This document shows, in pieces, positions 34,471 through 43,495 of a stretch of 64,000 nt of DNA; position 1 is the first letter of the stretch; every line of letters starts with the position of its first letter. Position numbers and translations under genes: made by a program. The stretch is from Streptomyces himalayensis subsp. himalayensis (GTDB taxonomy: Bacteria; Actinomycetota; Actinomycetes; Streptomycetales; Streptomycetaceae): contig NZ_JACEHE010000020.1 in the NCBI RefSeq assembly GCF_013778455.1, positions 89,708 to 153,707 on the forward strand, given 5' to 3'. The notes beneath the pieces were generated by a model that did not search any database, was not told the origin of the DNA, and saw only the letters and a program-made list of their open reading frames with translations.

Positions 34471-35670
34471 ATGCCCGACAAACAACTGATGTCCACGTCC
34501 CGTACTCAGTTCGGCAAGCTGCCGGACCAGCCGACGATGACGACTCCGGCGCACCGGCACGCCACAGCATTTCTCGATACCGAACGTGCCCGCATAGGCA
34601 CGCAGCCCCGCCTCGGCGTGGCGGGCCTCCTGGTGGTCGTTCCGGTCGCCTTGCTGTTCGCGTTCGGGCTGGGTGGCGCGGAGGACTCGGTTGTCGTCCT
34701 CTCGCCCCTCGTCACATTCGCGCTGCCGCCCCTGACGGTGATCGCCTTCTGGTGGGAGGACTGGCCGGGTTCCAGCCTGCGTCCCAAGTGGTCAGCATGC
34801 GTGGACACACTCCTGATCGCGGCAGCGGGCATCGCCCTGGCGGTGGCGGCGCAGCGGGTGATCGGTCACGTCGACGCCGCCGGTATCTTCGATCCGACTC
34901 CGGGGCCTGGTCACTCCCCGCTGTATCCCGCCTCGCTGCCCCTGGGACTGACCGCCTTCACGGCGATCCTGCAACTGACCCTTGCCTTCGAGGGCTGGCC
35001 GCTCAAGCGACTGCCGCGGCTCGCCGGCGGGATCGCGGCACTGGCGCTGTCCTGGGCCGTCGCCCTCCTGGTGCAGTACCTCGCCTACGACTTTCCCGCC
35101 CCGCCGGACTCCGGCCTGTTCAGCCAGAGCGGGCCGTTCTCCCGGGAGGACATCTCCGTTGCGCTCGCCGTGTGCGGTTCGTGGCAGGTATGGCTGTTCA
35201 TCGTCTGGCGTGGTTGGCCCATGAACGCATTGCGGAAGCGATGGCTTCGGATCGTCGTGGGGAACGTGCTGGTGCTCGGTGGCGCGGCGCTCACCTACGC
35301 GCTCGCCTACGGCGCGGGCGGGGTGGAGCCGCCCGCCATCCTGGCGGCCGCCACCAGCTTCAGTGCCGCCGGGGTGCTTGTCGGCATGCTCTTCGAAGGG
35401 GCGTTGCGCCCCTATCTGTCCGCCGCCTGGGAACGCGTGGCCACCCTTGCCGTCACCGTGGCGGTGGGAGCCGGGCTCGGTACCGGGCTGCTCGCCTACG
35501 CCAACACGCTCACCTGGTCGACCTCCCACGCTGAGGCGTGGGTGGGACATGCAAGCATCAACGCATTGGCGTTCGGCGTGATCCTGCACGTGGCGGTCTG
35601 CCACCGCTGGCCACTGGACGACAAGACCTCGGCACTGCGGCAGCCCGAGGCGCCCGAACACTCACCGTGA
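34471..35670 (+). CDS. Polytopic membrane protein of unknown function
   Basis: 399 aa with about ten hydrophobic segments, for example LGVAGLLVVVPVALLFAFGL, LLIAAAGIALAVAAQ and VATLAVTVAVGAGLGTGLL. I do not recognise the family. The first five residues, MPDKQ, are identical to those of the SsgA-like protein, so the leader and start were probably captured from it. An internal ATG at 34537 (MTTPAHRHATAFLDTERAR) could be the original start. The GGAGGGG ribosome site precedes the called ATG. Codon use is typical of real genes here. Confidence 0.75.
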   Translation: MPDKQLMSTSRTQFGKLPDQPTMTTPAHRHATAFLDTERARIGTQPRLGVAGLLVVVPVALLFAFGLGGAEDSVVVLSPLVTFALPPLTVIAFWWEDWPGSSLRPKWSACVDTLLIAAAGIALAVAAQRVIGHVDAAGIFDPTPGPGHSPLYPASLPLGLTAFTAILQLTLAFEGWPLKRLPRLAGGIAALALSWAVALLVQYLAYDFPAPPDSGLFSQSGPFSREDISVALAVCGSWQVWLFIVWRGWPMNALRKRWLRIVVGNVLVLGGAALTYALAYGAGGVEPPAILAAATSFSAAGVLVGMLFEGALRPYLSAAWERVATLAVTVAVGAGLGTGLLAYANTLTWSTSHAEAWVGHASINALAFGVILHVAVCHRWPLDDKTSALRQPEAPEHSP

Positions 35671-35786
35671 GCCGGACCGGACCGTCCACGGCCTTCCCGG
35701 GCCCCGCACTCGGACCCTGCGGGCGCCCCTCGCCGTGATCGACCCCGACCGGCTGGCGCAGATACCGCGGACCAAGCACAAGGCGT

Positions 35787-35998
35787 TCACGAAGACACTG
35801 CAGTGGCAGTCGCTTGAGTGCTGCGGAGCCGGGTGCCGGCCTGGGCCAGGGGTCGGATCTCCGTGTCGAACTGGAGGAACGGCACGAACTCCGCCCAGGC
35901 GTTCTCGCAAAGCCGCACGATCGCCGGATATTCGGCGCCCCACTCCTCTGGGAAGTCCAGGAAGCGGTCCTGCCCAAACTTCGCGCCTTCGCCGCCGC
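35787..35998 (-). pseudogene. IS256-family transposase fragment
   Basis: The minus strand reads RFLDFPEEWGAEYPAIVRLC followed by ENAWAEFVPFLQFDTEIR, the segment before the C-terminus of mutator-type (IS256) transposases. It then departs from the family (PLAQAGTRLRSTQ) and stops at 35787. The catalytic DDE core is absent. Confidence 0.7.
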
Positions 35999-36035
35999 GG
36001 ATGTCCGGTTACGCGGTCTCCACGTGCGGGTCCGC

Positions 36036-36262
36036 GCACTGACCAAGACCGCCGCACTGGAACCGGGCGCCTACAAGATCGGAGTGAACGCAGACCACCC
36101 GGGGCAGACCCGCTCGCCGATGACCGAGGGCGTCACCTTCGACACAAGCAACATCGCACTCGGACGGGTCGGCGAGCCCGATGACGTCGCCCACACGGTG
36201 CTCTTCTTCGCCTGCAACGACTCTCGATTCGTCACCGGCAGCGAGGCCGCGTCGACGGTGGG
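36036..36262 (+). pseudogene. SDR C-terminal fragment
   Basis: Reads LTKTAALEPGAYKIGVNADH, PGQTRSPMTEGVTFDTSNIA, LGRVGEPDDVAHTVLFFACN and SRFVTGSEAASTVG. This is the end of a cyclopentanol- or hydroxysteroid-type SDR after the catalytic lysine. The N-terminal two thirds are missing; the IS256 fragment lies directly to its left. Confidence 0.7.
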
Positions 36263-36520
36263 CAGATCGCCGGCCAGGGCCGACTACCAGGGTCTTCCCG
36301 ACCAGCGGCAGCGCTTCCCGCGCCACCCAGCTGTGCCGATACGCAGCAGCACCGACGAACCCGTTCATGCCGGTTGTGGGCAACCAGGCGTCACAGGCCG
36401 CCGCTTCAGATCCGAACCACCACGTCCGGTGTGCGGCTCACGGCACTGGTCAGGCAAGACCATCACCCGGGCTTCATACGCCCACTTCACCATCACCTTC
36501 AAGCAAATCGGAGTACAACT

Positions 36521-37138
36521 GTGTCCACCCCCGTCAAGCTCGCGGTCATCTACTACTCGTCCACGGGCTTCAGCGCCGAGATCGCCCAGGAGATCGCCCA
36601 AACCGCCCAGAAGGCCGGTGCCGAGGTCCGCCTGCTCAAGGCCGCCGAACTCGCCCCCGAGGCCGCCATCGCCTCCAACGAGGCCTGGGCCGCGCACGCC
36701 GCCGCCAGCGCCGGCATCCCGGTGGCCACCCCCGCCGACGTCGAGTGGGCGGACGCCGTGATCTTCGGCTCTCCGACCCGCTTCGGCAACATCTCCTCCC
36801 AGCTCAAGCAATTCATCGACACACTCGGCGGCCTGTGGGCGCAGGGCAAGCTCGCGAACAAGGTGTACAGCGGCTTCGTCACCACCGCCACAGCCCACGG
36901 TGGACAGGAGTCCACGCTGCTGGCCCTGTACAACTCAATTCACCACTTCGGCGGTCTGATCGCCTCCCCCGGCTACACCAACGCCGTGAAGTTCATCGAC
37001 GGCAACCCCTACGGCACCTCGCACACCGACGCCCAAGGCAATAACCCCGTCGGCGAGCAGACCCGCAACGCCGCCCGTCACCAGGCAGAACGGGTGATCC
37101 AGATCGCGGCCGCTTTGAAGGCCGGCCTCGCCACCTGA
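36521..37138 (+). CDS. wrbA: NAD(P)H:quinone oxidoreductase, WrbA type
   Basis: Flavodoxin-like FMN enzyme, 205 aa, that reduces quinones by two electrons. VIYYSSTGFSAEIAQ near residue 10 is the phosphate loop; FGSPTRFGNISSQLKQFID, then LWAQGKLANKVYSGFVTTAT, are WrbA hallmarks; HHFGGLIASPGYT follows. The GTG at 36521 has GGAG eight bases upstream. It is intact although surrounded by transposase and dehydrogenase fragments, so it may have survived or arrived separately. It adds to the azoreductase at 6.1 kb as a second quinone-detoxifying enzyme. Confidence 0.92.
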   Translation: MSTPVKLAVIYYSSTGFSAEIAQEIAQTAQKAGAEVRLLKAAELAPEAAIASNEAWAAHAAASAGIPVATPADVEWADAVIFGSPTRFGNISSQLKQFIDTLGGLWAQGKLANKVYSGFVTTATAHGGQESTLLALYNSIHHFGGLIASPGYTNAVKFIDGNPYGTSHTDAQGNNPVGEQTRNAARHQAERVIQIAAALKAGLAT

Positions 37139-37240
37139 CCAGCTCACCACGCTGTCCCCGCCGTATGACCTCGCACACAGCGTGGTGCCATGCACCACTC
37201 GCGTGTCTGAGCCCCTGTCCAGCGGCCGAAAGCCCACCAG

Positions 37241-37540
37241 GTGTCCTTGTCGACGTCCCGCCGCTGCGTCCACGACAACCTGCCCGACGAGGCGGCCCGC
37301 TCGAAGGTCACGGTACTGCGCGATGATGTCGAGCCGGCCTCGGAAGCCCAGATCGACTACGGCTTCCTGGGACAGTGGAACAACCCAAGCACCGGAAAGC
37401 GGCACCGGACTCAGGCGTTCATGATGGTGCTTCCCGCCACACGGCACATGCTCGTCCGCCCGGTGGTGCACATGGACCAGCACGCCTGGACCCTCACGCA
37501 TGCGGAAGCCTTCCGCTTCTTCGGCGGTTATGTGGGTGAC
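37241..37540 (+). pseudogene. IS21-family transposase (IstA) fragment
   Basis: Reads VTVLRDDVEPASEAQIDYGF, LGQWNNPSTGKRHRTQAF, MMVLPATRHMLVRPVV and MDQHAWTLTHAEAFRFFGG. This is the catalytic-core start of IstA, with the first DDE aspartate in IDYG. The frame degenerates after FGG; no IstB follows. Confidence 0.8.
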
Positions 37541-37737
37541 AACTCTTCCGCGATCTCGTGTTCCCGGTCAGGATGGTCGCTCCCGTCGAGGAGCTCGGAT
37601 GGCCTGGCAGCCGCAGTTGTACGACGTGTCGATGCCGCGGGGAACCCCGCGGCATCGCCCGGGCACGCCCTGGTCGACGACTACCTGGAGTAGCCACTGT
37701 GGTCCTCAGCGACTGAATCTCGTACCCGCGCGATGGG

Positions 37738-37850
37738 CGCCCGGGCCTCTCGCCCGCCCAACTGGCCACTGTCTGTGTGCTGCAGTTCCTGCTCGACCTC
37801 TCGGACCGGCAGGCCGCCGAGGCGGTCCGCTGCCGCATCGACCATCGACG
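37738..37850 (+). pseudogene. IS1182-family transposase, internal fragment
   Basis: LSPAQLATVCVLQFLLDLSD and RQAAEAVRCRID correspond to the segment just after the N-terminal part found at 9743-9832. Only about 37 codons remain. Confidence 0.7.
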
Positions 37851-38092
37851 CTTTCCCCGCCCAGGCCCGCACAGTTCTGCACCACGGCCTGAGCGCTCCG
37901 GATCGCCTGACCTCACTCTTCCCGCGCCCCCAAGCCAACAACCGCACCGCCACCGTGATAGGCCTGCTCGCCCGCGTAGGAGACCGCTCTTCCCTCCCCC
38001 TGCTCGCCGCCTACCGCGACCACACCGTCCTCGGCGGTACGGCCGCAGACACCATCCGGCACATCAACAACCGCACCACCATGGAAACGTGA
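37842..38092 (+). pseudogene. HEAT-repeat-like protein, C-terminal fragment
   Basis: Reads GLSAPDRLTSLFPRPQANNR, TATVIGLLARVGDRSSLPLL and AAYRDHTVLGGTAADTIRHI to a TGA. The alternating helices resemble HEAT/PBS-type repeats. The frame is joined directly to the IS1182 scrap, with no start codon of its own. Confidence 0.5.
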
Positions 38093-38284
38093 CGTGCCGC
38101 ACCGGGCATCGTGTTGGATGTGACTGCCGTTCTGCCGGCCCTATAGCGGTCTGCATGAGGATGACATGGGCTTTCGTCAGTCATGTCATAGCTGATGAAC
38201 ACAGCCCGTCAGTACAACTTCCCTGGTCACCACACACTTTCCACTGACATCCATACGACGATCAGCAAGTGACACTCCTCCGCA

Positions 38285-38719
38285 GACCATCAGCCCCGCA
38301 ACCTGGCCCGCCTCACCGCCCAGGCCGAGGCGGCGGAATGGGCCGCCACCGTCGAGACGCGGCCCGGACACTGCGCGCTGCTGCTCACCGCTCGCCAGAA
38401 GGCCGGGGAAACCGCCCTGCGCTGCGTGTGGCGGCTCACCGCCCGGGGCTACCGCTGGGGGGACGGCACCACCGTCACCCGCTGCGGCCAGACAGCCGCC
38501 AAGGGCATCGCATGGCGCGCCGTCGCGGACCTGGTAGCCGCCGAGGCGCCCACCGCCCGCACCCAGCCGACCGCGCCGGACCTGTCGATGTCGGTCTACG
38601 GCAAGCGGGGCGCATCGCCCGTCACGGCGGAGGTCGTCTCTGTCTCCATCGCCACCACCCCGGCAGGTGAAGTCCCCGTCTGTCTATACGCACTTGTTTG
38701 GGCTCCACTGCACCAATGA
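38285..38719 (+). pseudogene. Unrecognised actinobacterial protein, 5'-truncated
   Basis: About 145 codons with strong third-position GC and no credible start: LARLTAQAEAAEWAATVETR, LRCVWRLTARGYRWGDGTTV, IAWRAVADLVAAEA. It looks like the C-terminal part of a conserved Streptomyces hypothetical protein. The last 20 codons run into an IS-end-like repeat, so the original stop has been replaced. Family unknown. Confidence 0.45.
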
Positions 38720-38720
38720 G

Positions 38721-38762
38721 TTGTGGCCCCGCCGATGTGCCAAGTTGATCTGGCCCCACTGG
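38721..38762. repeat. IS-terminus-like repeat, copy 1
   Basis: Contains GGCCCCGCC, then TTGA and TGGCCCCAC about 20 bases later, the same pattern as 50335-50373 in the same orientation. Repeated GGCCCC blocks at such spacing are typical of IS21-type multiple terminal repeats. Confidence 0.55.
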
Positions 38763-38851
38763 TATTACAAACGCCGTAGCCTGCACGGGTCGGGGGCGCA
38801 TCGGGGCCGGCTGACGATCTCTGGACGGTAGGCCGCGGGGAGGGGGGCGAC

Positions 38852-39262
38852 ATGCACAGCAGCTGCCTCGTACCGCGCCTGCTGGAAGGGGCATGCAAGG
38901 TCATCGTGGCGCTCGGCGCCGTCTACGCGGCGCTCGTGTTGTTGCTCGCCCATCCCGACGCACTGTTGATCACATACAAGCATGGCGGGCTCACCCCGCT
39001 GATCATCATCTTCGCGGGGGCATGCGCCGACTGGCTCTGCCTGCGCCTGATCAGATCGCGGACACGCCCACCGATCGTGCTGGTCATCGGCACTGTGTGT
39101 GCCGTCGGCCTCCTGACCGTGCTTTGGTGGGGAACCCGCGGCACGGTGGAAGAGCAGCACATCACGCCTTCCCCGCCCAGCGGGCGCTTCCAACAGTCGC
39201 AGCCTCCTGGCAACGCCCCGGGCACAGTGCAGCCCCCGGCGCCGCCCAGCGCCGGGCCGTAG
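38852..39262 (+). CDS. Small membrane protein, unknown
   Basis: 136 aa. Three hydrophobic stretches (VIVALGAVYAALVLLLA, LTPLIIIFAGACADWL, PPIVLVIGTVCAVGLLTVLW) are followed by a proline- and glutamine-rich tail (SPPSGRFQQSQPPGNAPG). GGGGAGGGG lies just before the ATG. No family is recognised. It is probably a phage- or plasmid-like holin-sized protein or an orphan membrane protein; the tail looks disordered. Confidence 0.65.
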   Translation: MHSSCLVPRLLEGACKVIVALGAVYAALVLLLAHPDALLITYKHGGLTPLIIIFAGACADWLCLRLIRSRTRPPIVLVIGTVCAVGLLTVLWWGTRGTVEEQHITPSPPSGRFQQSQPPGNAPGTVQPPAPPSAGP

Positions 39263-39429
39263 TCGAACGTGGAGCCCTCGGCCACCTGGCTTCATAACCG
39301 AGAGCGGACACCGCTTGTCGATGAGTTCAGTCACCACTTATCGATCACAGAGCCCCGAAATGTTGATGAGAAGTGGCACCACTGCGGGGCAGGCCGTCCT
39401 TCGGATCCGCAGTCAGTGGGGCTTCGGGC

Positions 39430-39619
39430 GGTCCTCGGGCACCGGTTGTGGTCCTCCCCGTGCCGGATCGTGGGCGACACGGCCGCGGACTTCCTGGACC
39501 GCCCGCCGCACGCCGATGGCGGAGCGGCCCTGCTGCCCGGGCCCGAAGCACCGGTGCTGTGGAGCTGCGACAACGGCCGCGGCTTCGACGTAGTGCGGTT
39601 ACGGGGTGACCGCGGCTGA
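39430..39619 (+). pseudogene. Possible 3' fragment of an unrecognised gene
   Basis: IVGDTAADFLDRPPHADGGA, APVLWSCDNGRGFDVVRLRG then stop shows coding-like third positions, while the sequence upstream of about 39430 in the same frame does not. I do not recognise the protein. Confidence 0.35.
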
Positions 39620-39777
39620 TCAGACACGCCTGATCAGCCGGCCACCGTCGTGATCTTGTCGACCCGTGCGGAGCGAGGCGTTGTTCTGAGTCCAGGGTGG
39701 GAACCTCCCGGGGGGCTGCGGTGTCTAGAAAGTGAGCGGGGCCGAGGGGCGGGCTCGCCGCAGCCATAGGGGAGCCC

Positions 39778-40968
39778 ATGCGCCTGAACAGCTCGTCAGC
39801 TCTCGTCGCCGTCACGACCGTCGTTTGCCTGACGGCATGCGACACCGATGCAGCCGGGCCGGCCGCGAAGCGTCCGTCGTCCCATTCGGCTGCCGTACCG
39901 TCGCTTTCTCCGCCGGGCATTCCCTCGGCGCCTGAACTGCCAGGGCGGGCCGTGTCCGTGGCGTTCGCCGACGAGCACAGCGGATTCGCCGTGATGGGGG
40001 GATGCACGGGCCAGGAGACCGAGGCGAGCACTGACGACGACCACGCCTGCCGACAGCATGTGGCGGTCCTGGAGGACGGAAAGTGGCGGTTGGGCACGTC
40101 TCCGCTGCCCGATCCGAGTGGTGGTGACGGCTTCACCGCCGATATCTTCGCACTGGGCCCGGGCCGGGCGTCGATCACCGCGGGGACGGGCAGGAACCCA
40201 GACCGCACCTGGTTCACCGACGACGGCGCCAGGACCTGGAAGAGCGGCACGACGCGGGTTACCGGCACCGTGCGGGCCGTGCCGGAATCGGCCCAGCTCA
40301 CCTGGGACTGCCTGAAGGCGGAGGAGCAGGGAGGGTGCGGCCGTAGCCGACTCGTCGTGACGATGCCGGACAGCGGCCGGCGCAAGGCGCTGGCCGCGCA
40401 GCCTCCGCTGGCCGGGGTGGTGCTCCCCGCGGGCTCGTCGAACAGCGGTGCGCTGTGGGCCTCGGGCCTGGACGCCAGGACCGGCGCATCGGCGCTCGCC
40501 GTCTCGCACGACCAGGGACGCACCTGGAGGGCCAGCAAGCTGCCCGGCCCGAAGGCGACGACTCCCGGCTGGGGGCTCCAGGTCGTCGAGGGACAGGACG
40601 CCCTCTACGCGGCCGAGCCCGGACAGCTACCGGAGGAGGAAGAGGTCAAGAACGGCCTGCGGGCGCTCTACCGGAGCACGGACGGTGGCCGCAGCTGGGC
40701 GCGCGTGTGGACATACCGCCCCGGACACGAGCCTTTGTCCATCCTCGGGGACCCCGTGGCCGCCACGGACGGGAGCCTGACGATACATGGCGAGAGCGGC
40801 GTCTACCGCAGCACGGACGGCGGCCGCAGCTTCCGCAGGACAGCCGACGCAGGCCCGCCCGGAGCACCGTCTCGGACCCCGATCGGCTATCTCGGCAGCC
40901 TCGGCCAGGGCTCGTACGAGGTCTCCGCCGACGGCATCCACTGGCACACCTTCACCCTTGGAGGCTGA
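39778..40968 (+). CDS. Lipoprotein with BNR/Asp-box repeats
   Basis: 396 aa, predicted to be exported and lipid-anchored: short basic start, hydrophobic ALVAVTTVVCLTAC with Cys21 in a lipobox, then a Pro/Ser-rich linker. Asp-box motifs of a beta-propeller recur: TDDGARTWKS, SHDQGRTWRAS, STDGGRSWARV, STDGGRSFRRT. Such propellers occur in sialidases and photosystem-assembly-like proteins, but catalytic residues of sialidases are not evident. GGGGAG precedes the ATG. It stands alone among degraded genes. Confidence 0.85.
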   Translation: MRLNSSSALVAVTTVVCLTACDTDAAGPAAKRPSSHSAAVPSLSPPGIPSAPELPGRAVSVAFADEHSGFAVMGGCTGQETEASTDDDHACRQHVAVLEDGKWRLGTSPLPDPSGGDGFTADIFALGPGRASITAGTGRNPDRTWFTDDGARTWKSGTTRVTGTVRAVPESAQLTWDCLKAEEQGGCGRSRLVVTMPDSGRRKALAAQPPLAGVVLPAGSSNSGALWASGLDARTGASALAVSHDQGRTWRASKLPGPKATTPGWGLQVVEGQDALYAAEPGQLPEEEEVKNGLRALYRSTDGGRSWARVWTYRPGHEPLSILGDPVAATDGSLTIHGESGVYRSTDGGRSFRRTADAGPPGAPSRTPIGYLGSLGQGSYEVSADGIHWHTFTLGG

Positions 40969-40984
40969 GAAGCGGCCGCCACAG

Positions 40985-41190
40985 CTGCATGCGGGTGCGG
41001 TTATGGCGGCCGGCCGCACCGGCGAACGCCGAGGGCGCCCCAGCGAGCTGCAGGGCCCGGTTCGACAAGCCCGCATGGACATCACGGCGAATCGCCGCGT
41101 ACAGATCGACCTGGGTGGCCACGTCCCGGTATCGCCCTGGTGCGGACCGCTCATTGCGGAACAACGCATGGCCGCAACATGCATCGGTGC
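40985..41190 (-). pseudogene. IS21-family IstA N-terminal fragment
   Basis: The minus strand reads ATQVDLYAAIRRDVHAGLSN then RALQLA, the helix-turn-helix start of some IstA proteins (VDLYAAIRRDHRAGMS...RALQRKYGV). Homology fades after that. It may belong with the IS21 core fragment at 37.2 kb, now inverted and displaced. Confidence 0.45.
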
Positions 41191-41620
41191 CCGGAGAATC
41201 GCAAACACCAAAGCAGAAGGTCCATTGCTCCTGCCCCAGCAACATCTGGTGAGAACAAAGCAGCGCGCAGGGGCAGGCCAGCACGGGGGGACCAGCCTGA
41301 CCCTGCGCGCGAGGTCCGCGTTCTTCCTAGACAGCGGGCCTGCTGACCCTCATAAGTCGGGTCAACTCTTACAGCGCCCTGTAAGCCAGGAGTGTTACGC
41401 GCGCCCACGGATCGCCTCGAAACCAACGCCCTTGTGCAGAACCGCTCCTGTACATCCGATACGCCTACGGGTGGATCACCCAGTTCAGGCTCTACCGCCT
41501 CACTGGAAGCGTGCACAGGGCGATGGCGCATGCCGGTCAGTGAACGATGTCGGTAAGCGCACGGAGTGAAGAGGCACAGACTGGACGGAGCGTCAGCCAC
41601 CGCGCCAGTCCGCGACCCTC

Positions 41621-41866
41621 CTAGTGCCAGTCGATGTCGGACAGGCTCCCGAGAGGCTTCCGGTCTGCGAGGGCCTCGGGCACCGCAAGCGTGTCTGCCT
41701 TGCGCAGGACGGCGGGGAAGCGGAAGCGGCCTCGGCTCTCCACCTCGCTCAAGGCGACCTGGTACACGCGGAATTCATCGAGATCCAGGGCCTCGAGCTG
41801 GTTGAGATTCTGTGTCAGCAGAAAGGCTCGGCTCTTGAGCTGTCCCTGCTCGGAAAAAGCGATCAC
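41621..41866 (-). pseudogene. DNA/RNA non-specific endonuclease, C-terminal fragment
   Basis: 81 codons ending GSLSDIDWH: SRAFLLTQNLNQLEALDLDE, FRVYQVALSEVESRGRFRFP. This matches the C-terminus of NUC1-type nucleases of Streptomyces. The catalytic DRGH region would lie upstream and is absent; the apparent ATG has no ribosome site. Confidence 0.6.
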
Positions 41867-42030
41867 CTTCCACCATCCTCGATCGGGGCGAGGCCGAGGG
41901 CGATGAGCGCGGGGGCGGTGCTGTCAGTCACGGCTGCCTCCCGTCCAGCGCGCGTGCGGTCGTTCCGCGCGCTGGACGGGGGGCCGCACGGGCGAGGAAG
42001 ACCTGCGGTTCAGGCAGTTCTGGGCTACGC
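41867..42030. other. Short palindrome-containing spacer
   Basis: Around 41941-41980 GTCCAGCGCGCG is followed by CGCGCGCTGGAC, a 12-bp-arm inverted repeat that could be a terminator or operator. No gene is seen. Confidence 0.55.
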
Positions 42031-42333
42031 CGACGCAGGCGGCAGCGGCCGCCGCTGCAGCCGGACGACAGCAGGTCCTGGACGGTGCTGTACGAGAACT
42101 GCAGCAGCGAGGACGAGCCGATGGCGCGGCGCCTCATCGAGGAGCACACCAGCGCCCTGAACACGGCTTACCGGAACGCGCCATGGCTCGCCGCCTCCAT
42201 CCGCCACACGACTCTCTCCACTTCTCCTTCGAGCGGCGAGCGGGGGCACCGGGACTCGGTGTTCGTGGACGAGTCACAGAAGTGGTTCGACGCGCTCTGG
42301 GAAGCCATCACCACGGACCTGACACTCTCCTAG
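42031..42333 (+). CDS. Hypothetical protein, possibly 5'-truncated
   Basis: A frame of about 100 codons, from an ATG at 42085 or earlier, reads SWTVLYENCSSEDEPMARRL, IEEHTSALNTAYRNAPWLAA and KWFDALWEAITTDLTLS. Third positions are fairly GC-rich. The sequence before the ATG (QPDDSRSWTVLYEN) looks coding too, so the start is uncertain. No family recognised. Confidence 0.4.
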   Translation, partial: RRRRQRPPLQPDDSRSWTVLYENCSSEDEPMARRLIEEHTSALNTAYRNAPWLAASIRHTTLSTSPSSGERGHRDSVFVDESQKWFDALWEAITTDLTLS

Positions 42334-42787
42334 TGACATCTGATACGAGACAGACCGATCTGATAACAGAAGAGATCGAAAATCTGCGGGAACTGATCGG
42401 GCATGCTCGCTACGCCTGTTCCCTTCGATGACCGATCTGCAGGCTGTTCGCGGGACACGTGGCGGAGCTGATCGCAGAGGGTCCGGTGCGCTGGCTTGAG
42501 GAACGGGGATTGCACGGTCTGCTGACTGAGGTAGAGCGCGAGGCACCGGACCGGCACGAGAATGCTGCGCGCGGTCGACTGCAGACACGCTGGCAGCGAT
42601 CTCATCGCGGAACAGGACATGAAGGCACTGCTGCGGGCCCTCGACCCGGAACTGTGCCCGGTTGTCGTCATGGGCGACGCGGACTTGCTGAGCCGCCTCA
42701 GGAGCCGGATGTAACACTCGGCGGGCCGGCGGCCAAGACAAGGGTGACAGGCCGGTACGGGCGACCGTCCCAGCCCCCTTGCACCTC
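42334..42787. other. Region with coding scraps upstream of the sigma factor
   Basis: From 42451 one frame reads LFAGHVAELIAEGPVRWLEE, and a second frame resumes as MKALLRALDPELCPVVVMGD to a stop at about 42714, as if one small gene had been frameshifted. No family recognised. AT-richer sequence near 42340-42385 could hold a promoter. Confidence 0.4.
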
Positions 42788-43495
42788 ATGGACTCCTTGG
42801 AGGAACGGGTGCCCCGACCCGACCGACATCCCAGCCCCGGCCGGCACGATCCAGAGCCGACCGCCCCCGCCCGCACCGACCCGGCGGCCTTCCGGGCCTT
42901 CTGCGACGAGAACTTCGACGCCCTGCTGGGTTTCGTGACGCGTCGTGTCACCGACCCGCATCTCGCCGCGGACCTCACGGCCGACGTCTTCCTGGCCGCG
43001 CTGGAGGCGGCCGACAGCTTCGATCCCCGCCGAGGGGCGCCCAGGGCCTGGCTGTACGGAATCGCGCGCAACGTCCTGTCCGGGCACTTCCGCAGCAACG
43101 CGCGCGAGCGCGACGCGGTCGCCCGGCTGAACGGGCGCCGCCTGCTGGACGAAGAGGACATCGCGGCCCTGGAAGAACGCATCGACGCGGAACGCGCGGC
43201 CCGGGAACAGGCCGTCCGGCACCGCGCACTCAGCAAACCACTGCGGGAGGTCGTCGACCTCGTTGCAGTCGACGGCCTGACGCCCCGCGAGGCCGCCGCG
43301 GCCCTCGGCATCAGCCTGGCCACCGTACGCGTACGACTGCACCGCGCCCGCCGGATCCTGCGCGCCGTTCCCGCCGCGCCACCGCCGGCGGCCGTCCCCG
43401 CCGCGTCACCCGCCGTGCGGCGGCCACCCGCCCCCGTATCGACGCCGTCGCCCACCACCTGCCGCCCCGAAACCACCCTGGAGACCACGCCGTGA
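42788..43495 (+). CDS. ECF-type RNA polymerase sigma factor
   Basis: 235 aa. Region 2 is DENFDALLGFVTRRVTDPHL then AADLTADVFLAALEAADSFD; region 4 is LREVVDLVAVDGLTPREAAA then ISLATVRVRLHRARRIL. The C-terminus carries a 45-residue Pro/Ala-rich tail beyond the usual end. The ATG at 42788 is preferred over an upstream TTG. The stop overlaps the next gene's GTG, the usual arrangement of a sigma and its membrane regulator. Confidence 0.9.
   Translation: MDSLEERVPRPDRHPSPGRHDPEPTAPARTDPAAFRAFCDENFDALLGFVTRRVTDPHLAADLTADVFLAALEAADSFDPRRGAPRAWLYGIARNVLSGHFRSNARERDAVARLNGRRLLDEEDIAALEERIDAERAAREQAVRHRALSKPLREVVDLVAVDGLTPREAAAALGISLATVRVRLHRARRILRAVPAAPPPAAVPAASPAVRRPPAPVSTPSPTTCRPETTLETTP

Noticed and set aside
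38161..38189. Palindrome ATGACATG...CATGTCAT
   Set aside because: Eight-base arms with a 13-base loop, in a region of gene scraps; too short to call without conservation.
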